In this document: positions 1 to 15,000 of the stretch, in pieces | Layout: every line of letters begins with the position of its first letter | How positions within the stretch are numbered: the first letter of the stretch is position 1 | DNA from: Eremomyces bilateralis CBS 781.70 | Taxonomy: Eukaryota > Ascomycota > Dothideomycetes > Eremomycetales > Eremomycetaceae | Assembly (NCBI RefSeq): GCF_010015585.1 | Contig: NW_022985068.1 | Location: 62,001 to 126,000, forward strand | Length of the DNA stretch: 64,000 nt | Direction: 5' to 3' | The notes under the pieces: model-generated | What the model was told of the DNA's origin: nothing | Seen by the model: only the letters and a program-made list of their open reading frames with translations | Databases searched by the model: none | Position numbers and translations under genes: made by a program

Positions 1-3000
1 TGGCGCATCAACCAGCCCCGGCCCAATCGGTCGACCGTCCTCGACTTCATACGGAGAGATGCAACACGTCTCCTCGCAATTCCCCGGCCAGGATCCTGCG
101 ACTTTCGCCGGACCACCGCTCCGTCCGCTGATCGCCGCATCCGAAGGAGGCCCAGGACTTGCCGCCGATTTCTACGGCGATGGCGGCGAATCCGTTCTCC
201 GTCAACCCGGCGTTCGACCACACACTCCAGTTGTTACCGGCGCCCAGCCGCATTTGATGTCGGCGTCAGCTGTTCCAACGCCTGCGGAAGATACTGGGCA
301 GGGAACTGCTGCGGATTACTACACGGAGCATGCAGCGGGCATGGAGGGCGCATCGAGTGCCTGGTCACAACAACACGCCAACCTACCAAGTGGACCGGAG
401 AACGTTGTGAAGCCTGGAAAGCCTGGCAAGCCAGGCAAGAATGGCAAGCACTCATCTGCTGGCACCGCAGCAGCATTGGCTGGAGGCGCAGCCCTGGGTT
501 ATGGATTGGGACATGGTGGACACTCGAATGGCTCAACGCAAGCTGGCGCTTTATACCAACAAGGGGCCAATTCGTCCATGTCGACAGTCATTCCTGCTGG
601 ATCTTTGTCTGGCAAGCCTAGCAAGAACGGCAAGAATGGAAAGAAACCTTCGCGAAGAGACAGTTCTTCTTCGGACGACCACTCGAACCTCCCTGCCTAT
701 GCGGCTGGTGCAGCTGGTCTAGCTGCTGGTGCGTATGCGCTGGGCCACCATCACAACGGATCAACCTCACCACGCTTTTCCCCCGCTCCACCGCCCGGAT
801 CGTACATGTCTGGGGGTGCAGGTCCACCTGGGTCGCTCGGTCCGTCAGGATATGCGGCGGGGATGGGCGGCGGGGCGATGGCGTTTCAACATCACATGGA
901 GCATCATCAGCGGCACCATGGTCCGATAGGCAAGTTGGTCGAATGGTGGAAAGATTACGAAGACATCGCGAAGATGGAAGCATATACCGAATACATTGGT
1001 GTCTGTCGATATTGCTTTGACCCTCATAGTAGCCCTGCGGATGCGCCACGCAAACATAATTCCGCAAAACGACGCAGGTCGAGAGAATTCGGTGGAAGAG
1101 TGGATAAAGACCAGCGCTACTACACGGCGGGTTCCAGCAAGATCAGTCTGTCCGGCTCGGATAGCGATTCCAGAAAGCGCAAGAAGAAGACCAGCAAGGC
1201 AGGTGTTCTCGCTACTGGACTCGGCGCATATGGTCTCGCGAAGGCCGCCAAGGGCATCTGGAACAACCAGGACTTCGATGATACATACTCCGTCAAATCA
1301 GGCAAATACATCGGAAACGATCCGCGATATGACAGCCGTCATCGAAGTCGCAGCCGAGACCGTCAATCCCGCGTGGACACCGGCATCACGCACAATGGAA
1401 AAGCATACAAAGTCCGACACGATCGGCATCGTTCGCGATCTCGGTCTAGGTCTCGCGACCGGACGAGTGGGATACTCGGTGCCGCTGCTGGGGCAGCCGC
1501 AGGTGCGACCTTTTTGGGAGCATCGTCCTCTTCGAAACATCGACATGCTTCGCGGAGCCCTGCGAGGAAGGAGCACGTGCAGGTGCGTCGACGCCATAAG
1601 AGCCGGAGTCGCAGTCGAAGCCCGAATAAGCTGGCAGCCATTGGCGTGAGCCATCCGCGGCACGGTCACAGCGGCTATTCTCTTGCATCTTCATCTCGGT
1701 CGCACGGCGAGCATCGAAAATCTCCAAAGGGAAAGAACGCCGGACTTGCTGCGCTTGGTCTTGGAATGCTAGGTGCCTCTGCTGCGTCGAGTTCAGGACG
1801 GAAGAAGTCGAAGGCAAAGAAGAAGAAGAAGACGAAAACTGGTTTCTTCAACTTCGGCAACGGCTCCAACTCCTCCGAATCGTCCGACGACGGCCTTATT
1901 TACGGTTCCAAGCTCGACCTCAGTCGCCACTCTAGCAACCGATCCTCCAAAGGCCGCAAAGCCAAGCGCAAGTCCTCCCATGAAAACCTCAACGCCACTC
2001 TTGCCGGTCTGGCCGCCACCTCTGCTGCCCTCGCCGCCGCACAGCACGGCAAAGGCAAGCATAGAGCCCACACTGGTGCAGGCGGTTCCCACGGCGAAGT
2101 CGTCGCCATCAAAGACCGCCGTCGCCCCGTCCGCGCAGACTCCCACCGCGGCTGGGACACCCTCGGCTCCACTGCCGCATCCAGCCGCCGCCGCCACTCC
2201 TCTAGCTCCTCGATCCTCAGCTCCTCAGCCGACGACGACGACGAGACCTGGGTCGACGAGTCCGGCGTCGAGTCCGACGTCTCCGCCGCTTCCAGCGGCA
2301 TCACCAGCGCCCTTGCGTACGGCGACTTCGCCTACAAATCCAAGTCCCCCGCCCGCAAGTCCACCGACAGCCTCATCTCTGGCATCTCCGTTGCCAGCTC
2401 GGCCAGTGGTGGGGGCGGCCTTTCGAAGTGGGGATGGCGCTGGGGTGGGAAAGACGACGATAAGAAGAAGAAACGGAAGCACTCATCCACCAACCTCGCT
2501 GCCGCCGGTGTTCTTGGTGCGGCTGCCGGCACCGCCGCGAGCGCCATGTCTAGCCAGAGCAGCGTCCTCCCCTCCGGGCCGATGCAGACGGTGTACCCCG
2601 TCGCGACAGGCGACCCGACGCGGTTTGACGCAGGGGACCGGATCACGCCGTATTCCGCGTCGCCGTTAATCCAGCCTACGGGGCCGAACCAGCAACCCAT
2701 GATCTTCACCTCGCGGCCTGACGTGCCGATGGAGGCGCCCAGGCCGGTGATGCCGGTAAGCCGGGAGGTGTACGCGACGTCCGGGAGTTACATCCCTGGG
2801 GTTCCGGTATCTGCGCCAGCGGAGCATGATGCGCGAGTGCGGTATGGGCATGCGCATGACGACTCGGAGATTCCGTCGCATAGTGCGTCGATGGCGGAGA
2901 GGTTGCGGAGGCGGGATTCGAGCCCGGCGCCGAGTACGGGGTCAGTGTTGAAGGATGCCGGAGTGGCGGGGGCGGCGGGGATGGCGGTGGCGGGGATACT

Positions 3001-6000
3001 GAGTAGTGGGGGGAGGAGAGAGGGGAGGGAGAGGGGGGATGTGAGGTTTGAGGATGAGAAGGTAAGTCGGAGGGAGGCGAGGCGGAAGGAGAGGGAGCGG
3101 GAGGAGATGGAGACGGAGCGGGAGCAGGAGCGAGATCGAGAGCGACAACGGGAGATGGAGCGGGAACGCGAACGCGAACGAGACCGAGACCGAGAAAGAG
3201 AACGACAACGCCAAGTTATAAAGGAGCAAGAGGAAAGGGAGGAGCGCGAAAGGAGGAGGATGAGGCAGAAAGAAAGAGAGGAGCAGGAGGAACTCGAGAA
3301 CCGGATGCGCCGACGAGAGAAAGAGGAAGAAGAGGCGAAGGAACGAGTACGTGATTCTTCTTCGACGCGTGCCAGAGAGGAAGCGGCGCGCGCACAACAA
3401 GAATACGAAGCTGCCCGAGCCAGACGAGAAGAGATACAGCGCGAATTGTACAGTCGCAAAGACGAGAAAAGCTCCGAACCGAAACCCCACGAAGCGGAGA
3501 TCGATCGCCAGATCGAGCGGAAGCAAATCGAGCTTCGAGGGCGGGAGCAGAAAGCTCTGGGCCATAATCCTGCCGTGCCGATTGCAGCAGCCGCCGTTGC
3601 TGGTGCGGTCGCCGTGGCTGCTGGGACGATGATGTCGCGATCTGAAAGCGATCAGGGGAGTCGGCATGAGAAGGTTGTCGAGCCGAGGGAATTCCGAACG
3701 GTGGCTCCAAAGGAACCGTATCAGGTCGTGGAACCGAAAGAGATCCCAATCGTTGCGCCAGAAGAATCGTATGCTGTGCGCGAGGCGCGCCATGTCACGA
3801 TTGAGCCTTCCCAAGTCGCTATTGACTTCGTTCACGGGGACGCGCTCGCAGACCCCGACTTCTTCAAGAAACGGCGAAAGGCAAAACAGGCGCAGCCGCA
3901 GTCACCTCCAGAGCCTGAAGATAAGGCGAGATCGAAGAAAGAAGCCGAGCTTGCAAGGCGTGCGGCGGATCGAGTTATCGAAGATCTGGAACACAAGTAC
4001 GAAGCTGGACCAGTCAACCAAGCCGATTTCTTCACGCCAGATATCCTCAAAGATCATAGCGCGCCGGCAAGCCCGAGGATTGAACCGAATGCGGACAACG
4101 ATATGACGGTCTACCATGACCCGCACGATGCTGCAATGGCAAGCAGGTCCGTTCCTCCTTATGAGAAGCCATATGCGCTGCATGTGGCTGGGTTGAGCCC
4201 GCATCCTTGGCCGGTGCCGACACTTAAGCTGATTGAGCCTACTCCGCCTCCAAGCCGGGCTACTACTCCCGTTCCATCGGAGCCACCCGGGGCCGCTGAA
4301 ACGACAACTGCCGAACCAACCCCCTCAGCGCCAGCAGTCGCCGAGCCAACGGTCCCCGAGCCAACAACCGCTGAACCCACAACCGCTGAACCCACAACCG
4401 CTGAACCCACAACCGCTGAACCCACAACAGCTGGCGCTGCGGACGAGCGAACCAGGAGTACGGGAAGCAAAGTCACCTGGGGCAAAGATCAGACCCACCA
4501 CTACGAGGTACAGGCGCCTGAGGGTCACCGGGACAGCTACAATGCCGACCCAGATACCAGGGGAGCTCATTATGAGATTGCCGTCGACGTGGATGATCCA
4601 GAGGGTCCGAAGAGGACAACATATAAGCATGAGAACACGGAAGAGCCAGCTTGGGCTGCGTCCCGGGATATCTCACCAATTCGCATCCCATCTCCTGTAC
4701 GCCGCAGCGTCTCACACTCTCCGGTACGAGATACCGAGGGTGACATCACAGATGACCGGCGCGTCGTGAATTCGGATGAGGAACAGGAGAAGGTGTATGA
4801 ATCGCATTCACCACACGTCGAGCCGGTGGTCGTTACGCCTGGTGAACAGGAGGGGGGCTCGTTATATCGAACCCCATTCTATGAGACGGTCACAGACCTT
4901 GGATTTGATGCAGACGAGCCTCCTGGTACTGGACATGGCGCTGTCTTAGGCGAAGTGGAAGAAGAGGAGCCGAGGACACCTAGACGGTCTGCACATTCAG
5001 CCATGCCTGGAGGATTTGACGATGAGGAAGACTCCCCGGTACTCGACCGAGCTCCGGAACCAACACCTCCTCGTGAGAAGAGGTCGAAGAAGTCCAAGTT
5101 CGCCGACATCGCTGCTTCAGCAGCCGCGGGTGCAGCTGCGTCTACGATCGCTCGCGAAATTGGCATGGAAGATGAGCCAACGCGAAATGGGAATCGTAGC
5201 ATCGTCGAAGAAGAACCTCCATCCTCCAAGAAGGGGAAGAAAAAGAAGAAGAAAGGTTCCAGAGCCTTCTCTCCTGAAGCAACCAGTTCTCCTTCTCGGG
5301 CGTCACTGCCCGAGGACATCGATGATGAGCTCGCAACCTCCCGAGATTTCTCCCAGTCCGTGGCTGACTCGGGATATGTCTCCCGGCCAAGTCAGTCCGT
5401 CGCGGATGTAGCCGATGCTCCTCAAGATGCCAGCTTCGCCGACTTTGAGGAGCCGAAGAAAAAGAAGAAGGCAAAGAAGAAGAGCAAGAATCGCGATGAC
5501 GATTTCGAAAGGTCCGTAGAAAGTATTGGCGATGCCAATATTGATCGAGATGAGACACGCAAGATTTTCGAGGAACCGGATTCGTATGCCGAAGAGCGCG
5601 ATCGTGAGAGTTCGAAGTCGCGGAAGTCTCGCCAGGAGGAAGATTCCGAGCACGAAGATCATGAGCGTAGTCGCGAGGCGAAGGCGAGTGCTCGATTCGA
5701 TGATGACAAGAAATCACGCCGGAAGAGTCGAGACAAGTATGACTACGACGAAGATCGATCTTCCAAACGTGCCAGCCGACGGGATTCCGAGAAATATGAA
5801 ACTACTTCTGTCGTCTCAGAGCCTGCCGATTTCTTCGAAACGCCCAAAAAGTCGAAACGGAGGTCCAAAGGCGTTGACGATGATGCTGCCTCTGAGGTTG
5901 GATCGACGGTCTCTTTACCTGCAAAGCCGGGATCTTCCAGCAGCAAGGTCAAGGAAAAGCGATCGGGTATCCTGGGAAACTTGTTCGGGAAAGGCTCATC

Positions 6001-9000
6001 TCAATCTGAAGCGTCAAAAACTTCTACAAGATCTGTGGATGATCATGACGTTGATGAACGACGTGTCAAGAAGAAGCGCTCAGGTTCGACGAAGTACGGC
6101 TCTGATGATGAACCAGATCGACACTCCCATCAATCTGGGGAGAGGAGCGATAAGAAGCGAAGCAAAGACGATCATGGCCTAGAATCTTCATCTCGGCGGT
6201 CAAATGGTGAGTCTCGAGAATCCAAAGAATACGACAGACGGAAACACCGAAGTCGAGACGATCGAAGTAGTAGCAGACATGGAGATTCCGATCAGGAGTC
6301 TTTTTTAGCCGAGCGGGCAGAGATGGGACAGGGTCCTCTGCCCGCTAAGCAACCTGTCGTTACTGATTTTGAGCAATCATCACGATCATTAACAGAGGAC
6401 CTTAGCAGGGAAATAGATCTCGAAGATCTTTCAATAATACCAGCTCCGAGCGATGAACCAGATGTACATGAAGAAGCATCTGTCAGCCCGAAATCGAGTT
6501 CGCCGATGGACTCGATGGAGCGAATCCCTCCCCTTACTTTGCCATCCCAGGAGCGCCCAACGTCCTGGCATGGCATGCAGTTGGATCCGTTTGCTGTGGC
6601 TGCTGCAAACAGAGACGAGGCTGCTTCAAGATCAATCAGCCAACCACCATCTCCCCGCCTCACCAGCACTGACGTTCCATTCGAGCGACTAACTTCCTCT
6701 GAATTCGCGGAAAATTCACCGTCTTCCCCGCTCGAATATCAACGCTCGCAATCCACAACCGCCATCCCCGTACGTTTCAGATGGCAGTCTTCAACGCCTA
6801 CCCTTCAACGGCTCACATCAGTGAGCTCCCCTGTTGAATCGCCCCAATCCCCTTCCCCCACCTCCCGTTTGCGGCACACCAAGACCCATTCCGCAGAATA
6901 TCGGACCAACACTCAAGAAGTGCGGCCACTCTACCTCGTCGAGCGAACTCGCCAGATTCCAGAGGTTGAGGACAGCTATCCAGAACTTCCAGAGAGCGCA
7001 GAAACGTCAAGGAGCCCGTCACTGCAGGATATGGAGGAGTTCGTGTCAGCGGTCCAGTCGCCGGAGCAAAGCTTTGCAGATTTCGCGGATGTGGCGCCTT
7101 TCGATGAGGGTCGCGATTTGTTCGTTGACACTACTCTCGATGACGTTTTAGGATCGCAGGAGGTCACACCAAGAGCTACCACCTTCCCACCGGGTGTTTT
7201 GGATTTGCTTGCAGACAGAGAAGTCGAACTCGACGCGAGCCAGCATCATATCCTAACACAGACTCGCGACTTGGATGAGGGGTTGGAAACAGTGTCGACA
7301 GCTAAACAAATTCCGGAGGCCACGCCAGCTCTTGAACGAGCGAGCGTACGGGACTTGGATATCTCTACGCTACCGGCACTTCCAGTGAGCAGGCCTTCGA
7401 CCCCAGAGCAGCTAGTCAAAAAACCCGGCTACTATTCCCCAAGAGAAATCGTCGAGCCAATTTCTGAGGCCGCGCCGACCCTGGAAGCAGAGGAAGTACA
7501 AGATTTTGATATCTCTACACTACCTGCCCTACCGGAAAGCAGGCCTTCAACTCCTGAGCATCTTGACAAAGTACCTACGGGTCTTTCCCTTGGAGAGTTC
7601 ACCGGAGTAGCGTCGATTGGTGGTGCTGTTGGTCTCGCTGTGCATGAGCTCCTGAAGGATGATCAGAAAGGACCAACTCGCGAAATCACGCAGTCCAAGC
7701 TTCCAGAGACGATTGGACAAGATGCGGGTCATGCTATGCCACCACCTTCTGCCCCAGAGCCCAAAGAAGCCCACCCTGACGACCCGACTGACAAGCCAAT
7801 AGAACGCGCTGTCATTGAAGATGCTGGTTTAGCAGCTACTATCCATGAGCGAGAGGCATCTGAACCGGCATTTGGCAAGCCAGCCTTAATCCAAGAAGAA
7901 CCGGCGACGCCAGTCCCTTTCCTCCTAGCCCGCCGTGAGAGCAAAAAGGCCAAGAAGAAAGACAAGAAGAAAGGAAAGAAAGGCGGCAAGTCGAGCGAGC
8001 CCACTCCGGATGAATCTGTTGCGGATGACGTAGCCGTTGACCAGCACCACGATGTTGAGGAGGCTCCAACTACAAGCCCAGCTGGGGACACCATCGAAAC
8101 TGGACTTGAAGCCAGCTCAGGCGTTCCGAGAGCAGCTGCCGAATTTGCACAGGAACAAGAAGTCGCTGTCCCACAGGCAGATCATCGTATTGATACTCGC
8201 GACGAACTGCCAGCCGCAACCAATGTTGACCAAGATGTGGTAATCGTCCTCGAGGAACCAGCAAAACCGGTGGGGGAATCCATTGGCCAAGTATCTGTGG
8301 CCGAAGGCCCATTTGCACAGCCCTCAGTCATCGATCCGGAGACGGACGACATTGTTGGCGACTGTGGTATAGCTGAGATACACACTGAACATTCCTTGGT
8401 CGCCGACGACATTGCTCTTGCACCACAACCAGTAGAGCATGGAGTTGAAGACAAAGACATGACACAAGATGAGTCTGTTATTGAACCACTGCCTGGGTCA
8501 GAGGAGTCCAAAGAAGCGTTTCCGGCTACTACTGAGGAACCGGAATGGACGGAGACTCTGAAATCAAAGAAAGGTAAGAAAAAGGGAAAGAAAGCAAAGG
8601 GCTGGGCAGCCTTCGATGATGAAGAAACCGAACCCCTTGCCTTCTCCGCCACAGAATCCAACCCCGAACAAGTGGTTGAGGGACCCAATGTCGACGTCCA
8701 ATCAGAGCAGACTGCCCCTATTGCTTTCGTGTCCGGAAAGAAGAGCAAGAAAGTCAAGAAAGCCAAACGTCAATCGACCTTCGAGGAAGCACTCCCTGAT
8801 ACAAGCGGGACTGGTGGTCTAGCGAATTCGCCTGACGAGGATGAAACTTCTCCTATGCCAGAAGATGTACCAGAAGAATCGTTCGAGGTCGCACGTGGAC
8901 CAGAGGAGGAGCCATTTGTCCTGCCCACGGGAAAGAAAAGCAAGAAAGAGAAGAAGAAGTCCAAACGCCATTCGCCTTTCGAGGAAGGAATTCCTGTTCC

Positions 9001-12000
9001 GAGTGGAGCGGACGTTCCAATAGCTGCTCCGGATGCTCACGAGGGTGCTCCTGTGCCAGAAGTAGTTGAGATGTCGAATGAGCCCTTTGAGGTGGAACCA
9101 GAACCAGAAGTCGAACCCTTTGTCCTGTCGACAGGGAAGAAGAGCAAAAAGGACAAGAAGAAGGCCAAACGTCAGTCCACATTCGACGAGGAGCTTCCAG
9201 ACCCTGGGGCTATTGAATCCCGAGCCGCCCCTACTCTGGAGGAAGACGTCGCTGCAGCAGAAGAAGCTGGGCCACTAGAAGTTCCTCCCGCGGTCGAAGT
9301 GAACAAGGAAGAAGGCACCTTCGTCGTACCATCTGGCAAAAAGAGCAAAAAGGACAAGAAAAAGGCCAAACGTCGGCCCACATTTGCTGAGGAGTTTCCT
9401 GATCCTGGTGCTACTGAATTCCGAGCCTCCACTCCTACTCCGGAAGAAACCATCGCAGCCGCAGAAGAAATTGAGCCCTTGGAAGATCCTCCTCCGGCCG
9501 AAGCGAATATGGAAGAAGAGGCCTTCCCCGTCCCATGTGGCAAGAAGAGCAAAAAGGACAAGCAGAAGGCCAAACGCCAGTTCACGTTCGACGAAGAACA
9601 TTTAGATGATGGTACGAGGGATATTCCAGCCACTGTTCCCGGTCTGGAGGAAGAGATCAAAGCCGAGATCCCGGAAGAGCCCCTCGCTGTCGAACTGCGA
9701 GAACAAGAGCCATCAGAAGCGCCTCTCGCGGCCGAAGAGATCAACAAGGAAGTGCCGTCCGTCACCTCATCGGGTAAAAAGAGCAAGAAAGACAAAAAGA
9801 AGGCCAAACGGCAGTCCGTCCTTGACGAAGTGGAGTCAGATGCTGCTGCGAACGAATCTCCAGGCGCCTTTCCTACTCTGAACGAAGAAATCGAAGCTGA
9901 GATTCTTCCAGAGTCTTTCGTCGTTGAACCAGAACAAGAAGAGCCATTCCTTGTGCCATCGGGGAAAAGGTCTAAGAAGGACAAGAAGAAGGCCAAACGC
10001 CAATCCGTACTCGAAGAGCCTACCGAGTCAATCGAACAAGAAGTTCACATTGATGCGCCAATCCCGGGTTTTCCACTTGCAGAGCGTGAACCGTCGATCC
10101 AAGTAGCAGACGATCCTTTGACTTTGACGCCCGACAAGGTCAAACCCCAAACCACATTCGATGAAGGGACCACGGAATCAATCGACCGCGACGTTCCCGT
10201 TCATATCCCAAGTGTGGATTTGCCTCTTGCAGACCACGAGCCGCCGTCAAGCCAACCGCAGGACGATAGTGCCCAACCCCAAGAGGATCCTTTTCTTTGG
10301 ACGTCCAACAAGGAAGCAACATTTGATAAAGAGCTCACGGAGTCAATCGAACGTGACGTTCCCATCGATACCCCTAGTGTGGATTTGCTAGCACCAGAAG
10401 ACGAGCCGTCGGAGCCTCGGGCTATTGACGAACCTGAAGAGGACCCGTTCACTTTCACGTCCAGCAAGAAGAGCAAGAAGGATAAGAAGAAGGCCAAGCG
10501 CCAGTCCGTATTCAATGAGGTTCCTGAGGAGTCAAACGAACGAGAAATTTCTGTCAACTCCTCGAGTGCGGAGCTCCCACCAGCAGAAGTCGAACCGCCG
10601 CAGCAGGAGGAGGTTGAGGGCATCGTTGAACCTGACGAGGATCCTTTCACTTTCACGTCCAGCAAGAAGAGCAAGAAGGATAAGAAGAAGGCCAAGCGCC
10701 AGTCCGTATTCAATGAGGTTCCTGAGGAGTCAAACGAACGAGAAATTTCTGTCAACTCCTCGAGTGCGGAGCTCCCACCAGCAGAAGTCGAACCGCCACA
10801 GCAGGAGGTTGAGGGCATCGTTGAACCTGACGAGGATCCTTTCACTTTCACGTCCAGCAAGAAGAGCAAGAAAGACAAGAAGAAGACTAAGGGTCAATCA
10901 ATCTTTGAGAACACTGTAGACTCATGCACTGAGGACACCCCCATTGAAGTGACTGATTCAGGGCCCGAACCGGTTTCCGCACAGGAATTGGCACCGCTGC
11001 TCCCGACCGGGAAGAAGAGCAAAAAGGATAAGAAGAAATCCAAAGCATGGACTGCATTTGAAGAGACTCCTGAAGCGCCATCTGGAGATGTCTCCGCCAG
11101 CGCTGCAGAGCAAACACTAGCCGTTCAACCTATAGATGATGCGGAAGATCCATTTGTTCCCGCGTCAACAGGAAAGAAGAGCAAGAAGGACAAGAAGAAG
11201 CGTGCCGCTTGGACTGCATGGGAGGATACTGAGCCGGGCCAAGTTGAGCCTGTCGGGGATGTGGCTGCACCCTCCGAAACCGCTTTGGAGGATGCTCCTC
11301 TCGCAGGAACTCCCATCGAGGAATCTCCAAAACTAGACGTTCCTGCTAACACAGAATCTCAACGCGAAGTCCCTGTGGAACAAGACTCAGAAAACCAGAT
11401 AAGGGCTGAAGAGCCTGTTGCTACCACTCCCGACGAGCCTGAGACCTTCGAGCCTGTACGCAAAGGCAAGAAAAAGAAGAGAGAGATAAGAAAAAGCAAG
11501 GCTAAATTTCAAGATGAGCCCTTCATGTCAAATCCCGATGTGGAGGAACAGGTCACGCAGCCAACGGACACAGCAAAAACACTCGAGGAACACGAAAGCG
11601 ACTCAGTCACTTTACCTGAGTGGAACATCAGCCCTCCTGTGGCTGAACTGGATGATGGCCACGTACGGAAGATTCCTCTTCCGCCGGTGACTGAAGACGA
11701 GAATCTCGAGGATGGGGTCGAGCCGGACGACCAACCAATTTCGGATGACATCGACGGACCCTTCGAATCACCGCATGACAAATTATCTCGGGATCTCGAA
11801 CCGATGCAGGACCTCGCGGATATTTCGCAGATCCTCAATAAACCGGAGAGTGCTCAAGCCGAGCAGCATCAGCCCACTTATCTGCCTGAATTCTCTGACA
11901 TGGACTGCGACCTTTTGGGTACCTCTGAAGTTGTGACCGACCCTCATGCTGCAACAGAAGACATTGAAGCTACACAACACCAGGTCCAATCCCCTGTTGA

Positions 12001-15000
12001 GGCCACGATTGTGCCTGGCCACTTACAGGATGTTCATGAGCCACAAGCCGAACATCCAGCCACCCGACTGGAAGAAACAAATGATGTCTCAATTGACGCC
12101 GCCACAGTTCCACTTCTGACTGTAGAGGACGGGGGTCTTGACAAGCCTATCGAAACCGAGCATGCACCTGCTGAGACAGTTCCTGCTGAAGAATTCAATG
12201 TCGTCCAAGATCAGGATATTGCAGAAGCTGTTGAAGAAAAAGGTGTTGAAGCTGAATTGGAACCGGCAGTGGCCTGGACAGCGAAAAAGGACAAGAAGAG
12301 CAAGAAAAAGAAGAAAGGAGCAAAGGCTGCTGAACCTGAACCGAAGGAGCCGGTTACCCTCGCTGATCGGGACATGACCACCGATCAAGGCGTAGAAACC
12401 CTTGAGGCACCAGGGTTACTAGTATCAGACGAAGCCAGACCGAGCCCGGCCGAAGAATCAACTTCTCTTTCTGAACCCACCGAAACCATATTACCCGAGA
12501 CAGCTAATATGCCAATTGAACAGCCTGTCGAGGCCGATGGTAGCGAATGGACGCAACCGATCAAAAAGTCGAAAAAGGACAAGAAGAAGAAACGGAAGGG
12601 TCTCGTCATCGAGGAAGATCAGCCTGCTGGAGCTAAGACTACTCTTCAACCGCAATTGGGCATTTCAACCCAAGCCGACGTTTCTGCCATCGAAGTCAAG
12701 GAGCCGGAGGGGGGCATGGCTATAAGTGATGCGACAGCGGATGATTCTGCTCCCATCGAAGCTACTGAACCGCCGCTCCTTGATTCACAACTCACAGCTG
12801 CAGCAGAGGCCACTGTACCTGGACCTGTGGTCGGGGCTGAACAGGAAGTCATGGACTCCGTTACTTTGGACACGGAAGCGCCTGCTGATGTTGACGAGGA
12901 ATGGAGGGTGCCATCGAAAAAGTCGAAAAAGGACAAGAAAAACAAGCGGAAGAACATTGGCATCGAATCAGAGGCACCCATCCAAACCAAAAACATACCG
13001 CAATCAGAGGAGGGTCCTACTCAAGTTGGAACTTCGGGTACGCAAGAGGAGCCACCACTGGAAACTCCCCCAGGTTCAGATATGATCGAGCCCGTTCTTT
13101 TGGTCGAGGATGCTAAAACTGCCACCAATCCGTTAGATTCCACGTTCGCAGCTGAGCCTCCTGCGCCTAAATCCATGGCTGTTGTGGAGGCTGAATCTGG
13201 AGATTTGCCTACCCCTATTCCAGAGACCCAGGCTGAGGCGGTCGAAGAGGAATGGGCTGTGCCATCGAAGAAGTCAAAGAAGGACAAGAAGAAGCGTAAG
13301 GGCCAGCAGGCAGTTGCTGAGGAATCGCTCGAGCAGTCGAGCACCTCCACCCCCGTGGTATCATCGGCCCCGGATCCTGACTTCACACCCGCGCTCACCA
13401 AAGCGGAAAAGAAGAACAAGAAGAACAAGAAGAAGACTGCTGGATTAGCTTCCTACTTTGACGGGCCTGAAGTTCCAACCCCACCCGCTAAGGATGAAAT
13501 CGTGGACACGAATGTCGTACCAATGGTCGAGGAATTGGCTGCCGTCGATCAACACGGTTCTTCTGAACACCTGACTGCTGAGGTTTCAACCGACGCCAAA
13601 AACGAGGAGCCAGCCAGTTCTGTGCCGGATCGCTCGATTGCAACCACTAAACCTACGCCGGAAGAGGAGGCAGTTGATGACTTCGCAACCCCTCACGAAC
13701 AGCCTAAGGCTTTAAGAACAGAGGAGCCCATCAATCCAGCTTCAGACCGCTCAGTTGAAATTCCTCGGCTCACATTGGTTGAGGAATCCGCCGTCGAAGA
13801 GATGCCAGAGGATTTCGCAACCCCTCTTGACCAGGTCGATGCTCCAGAAGAGTTTTTCCCCGTCACGAAAGGAGAGAAAAAGGGCAAGAAGTCAAAGAAG
13901 CAGCCATTCCTGTTTGAGGATGTAGGTGAATCCGCTGTTGCCGAACCTTCTTCTGTTAGTGAGCCCGTTGAACAGCCCTTCACTGTCACGTCGAGTAAGA
14001 AGGGCAAGAAGAAAGGCAAAAAGGCAAAATCAACAACTCCTTCAGACCTGGCAACCCCAAGGGACGCTTCACCAGAACGTGATACAATGGAAGTACCTGA
14101 AGGTGCTCAGGCTCTGAAATCAACGGATGTGGAGATTAAAGACAGCAGTATGGAAACGCAAGATCGCGCCACTCCCGACAACCAAGCGGCTGAAATGGCA
14201 GAATTTGTGGACGATGGCCCCAACACTGATCTTGTTTCTTCTCTGGAGGTTTCAGAACCGCAGTACGATCGTGATGACCTTGAACGTGGTACTCGCCCGG
14301 AGGAAATCAGTCAACCCCCAGACTTGCCTATCACTGAATTCAATGACGATGCACCCTCATCAATCCCATCGGTTGCGGAATCTCTCTTTGGGCAACCTAC
14401 TTCGATGGAGCGAAGTTCATATTTCCCGGAATTGCCGCAAGAATCGAGTACCGCCTATCACGTACCACAGACTGCTGAGAGAGATGTCGATTTCGCTGCG
14501 GCTGCAACTGCAGGCCTAGTCAGCGCAGGATTCTCGGCTACGCTAGCCGAATCTGCCTTCAACGATGATGATGTCCATCAATCTGGTCCACGCAAAGCTG
14601 GATCTGAAAGGGGGGTCCTCGAAGACCACATTTCAAGCAAAGCTACTACTACTCCAGGCCCCTCACCCGCACTTAAGGCGGAGAGTAATACATTCAGCCC
14701 GGAAGCTGTACTCGATGACCCTGTCTTCTCTCGTTCACATAGCCCGCAAGAAGCGTTGGATACTACGGACGACCTCCCTCCTATTCTTCAACGGCCAAGG
14801 AAGAAGCGCAGCTCGGGTTCTCGTTCACCACCTGGAAGTCCTCCACCTTCTGCTGTTGAGCGTGCCGTCACCGAGGATGCTCCTCCTGCAGAAGCATTAG
14901 CTGAGGCGGCAATATCAGATTTGGAGGAAGAATTCCCCGTGACAAAGACGAAGAAGAAGAAAGGCAAGAAAGGCAAGAAGGCGAAGCAGGCTTCTATGGC

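Noticed and set aside
9172-9996. Long minus-strand open frame (274 codons) opposite the giant gene
   Set aside because: It mirrors the low-complexity Lys-rich repeat (reading Phe/Leu/Ser-rich) and has no independent features; same for minus frames at 2788-3835 and 10201-10878.
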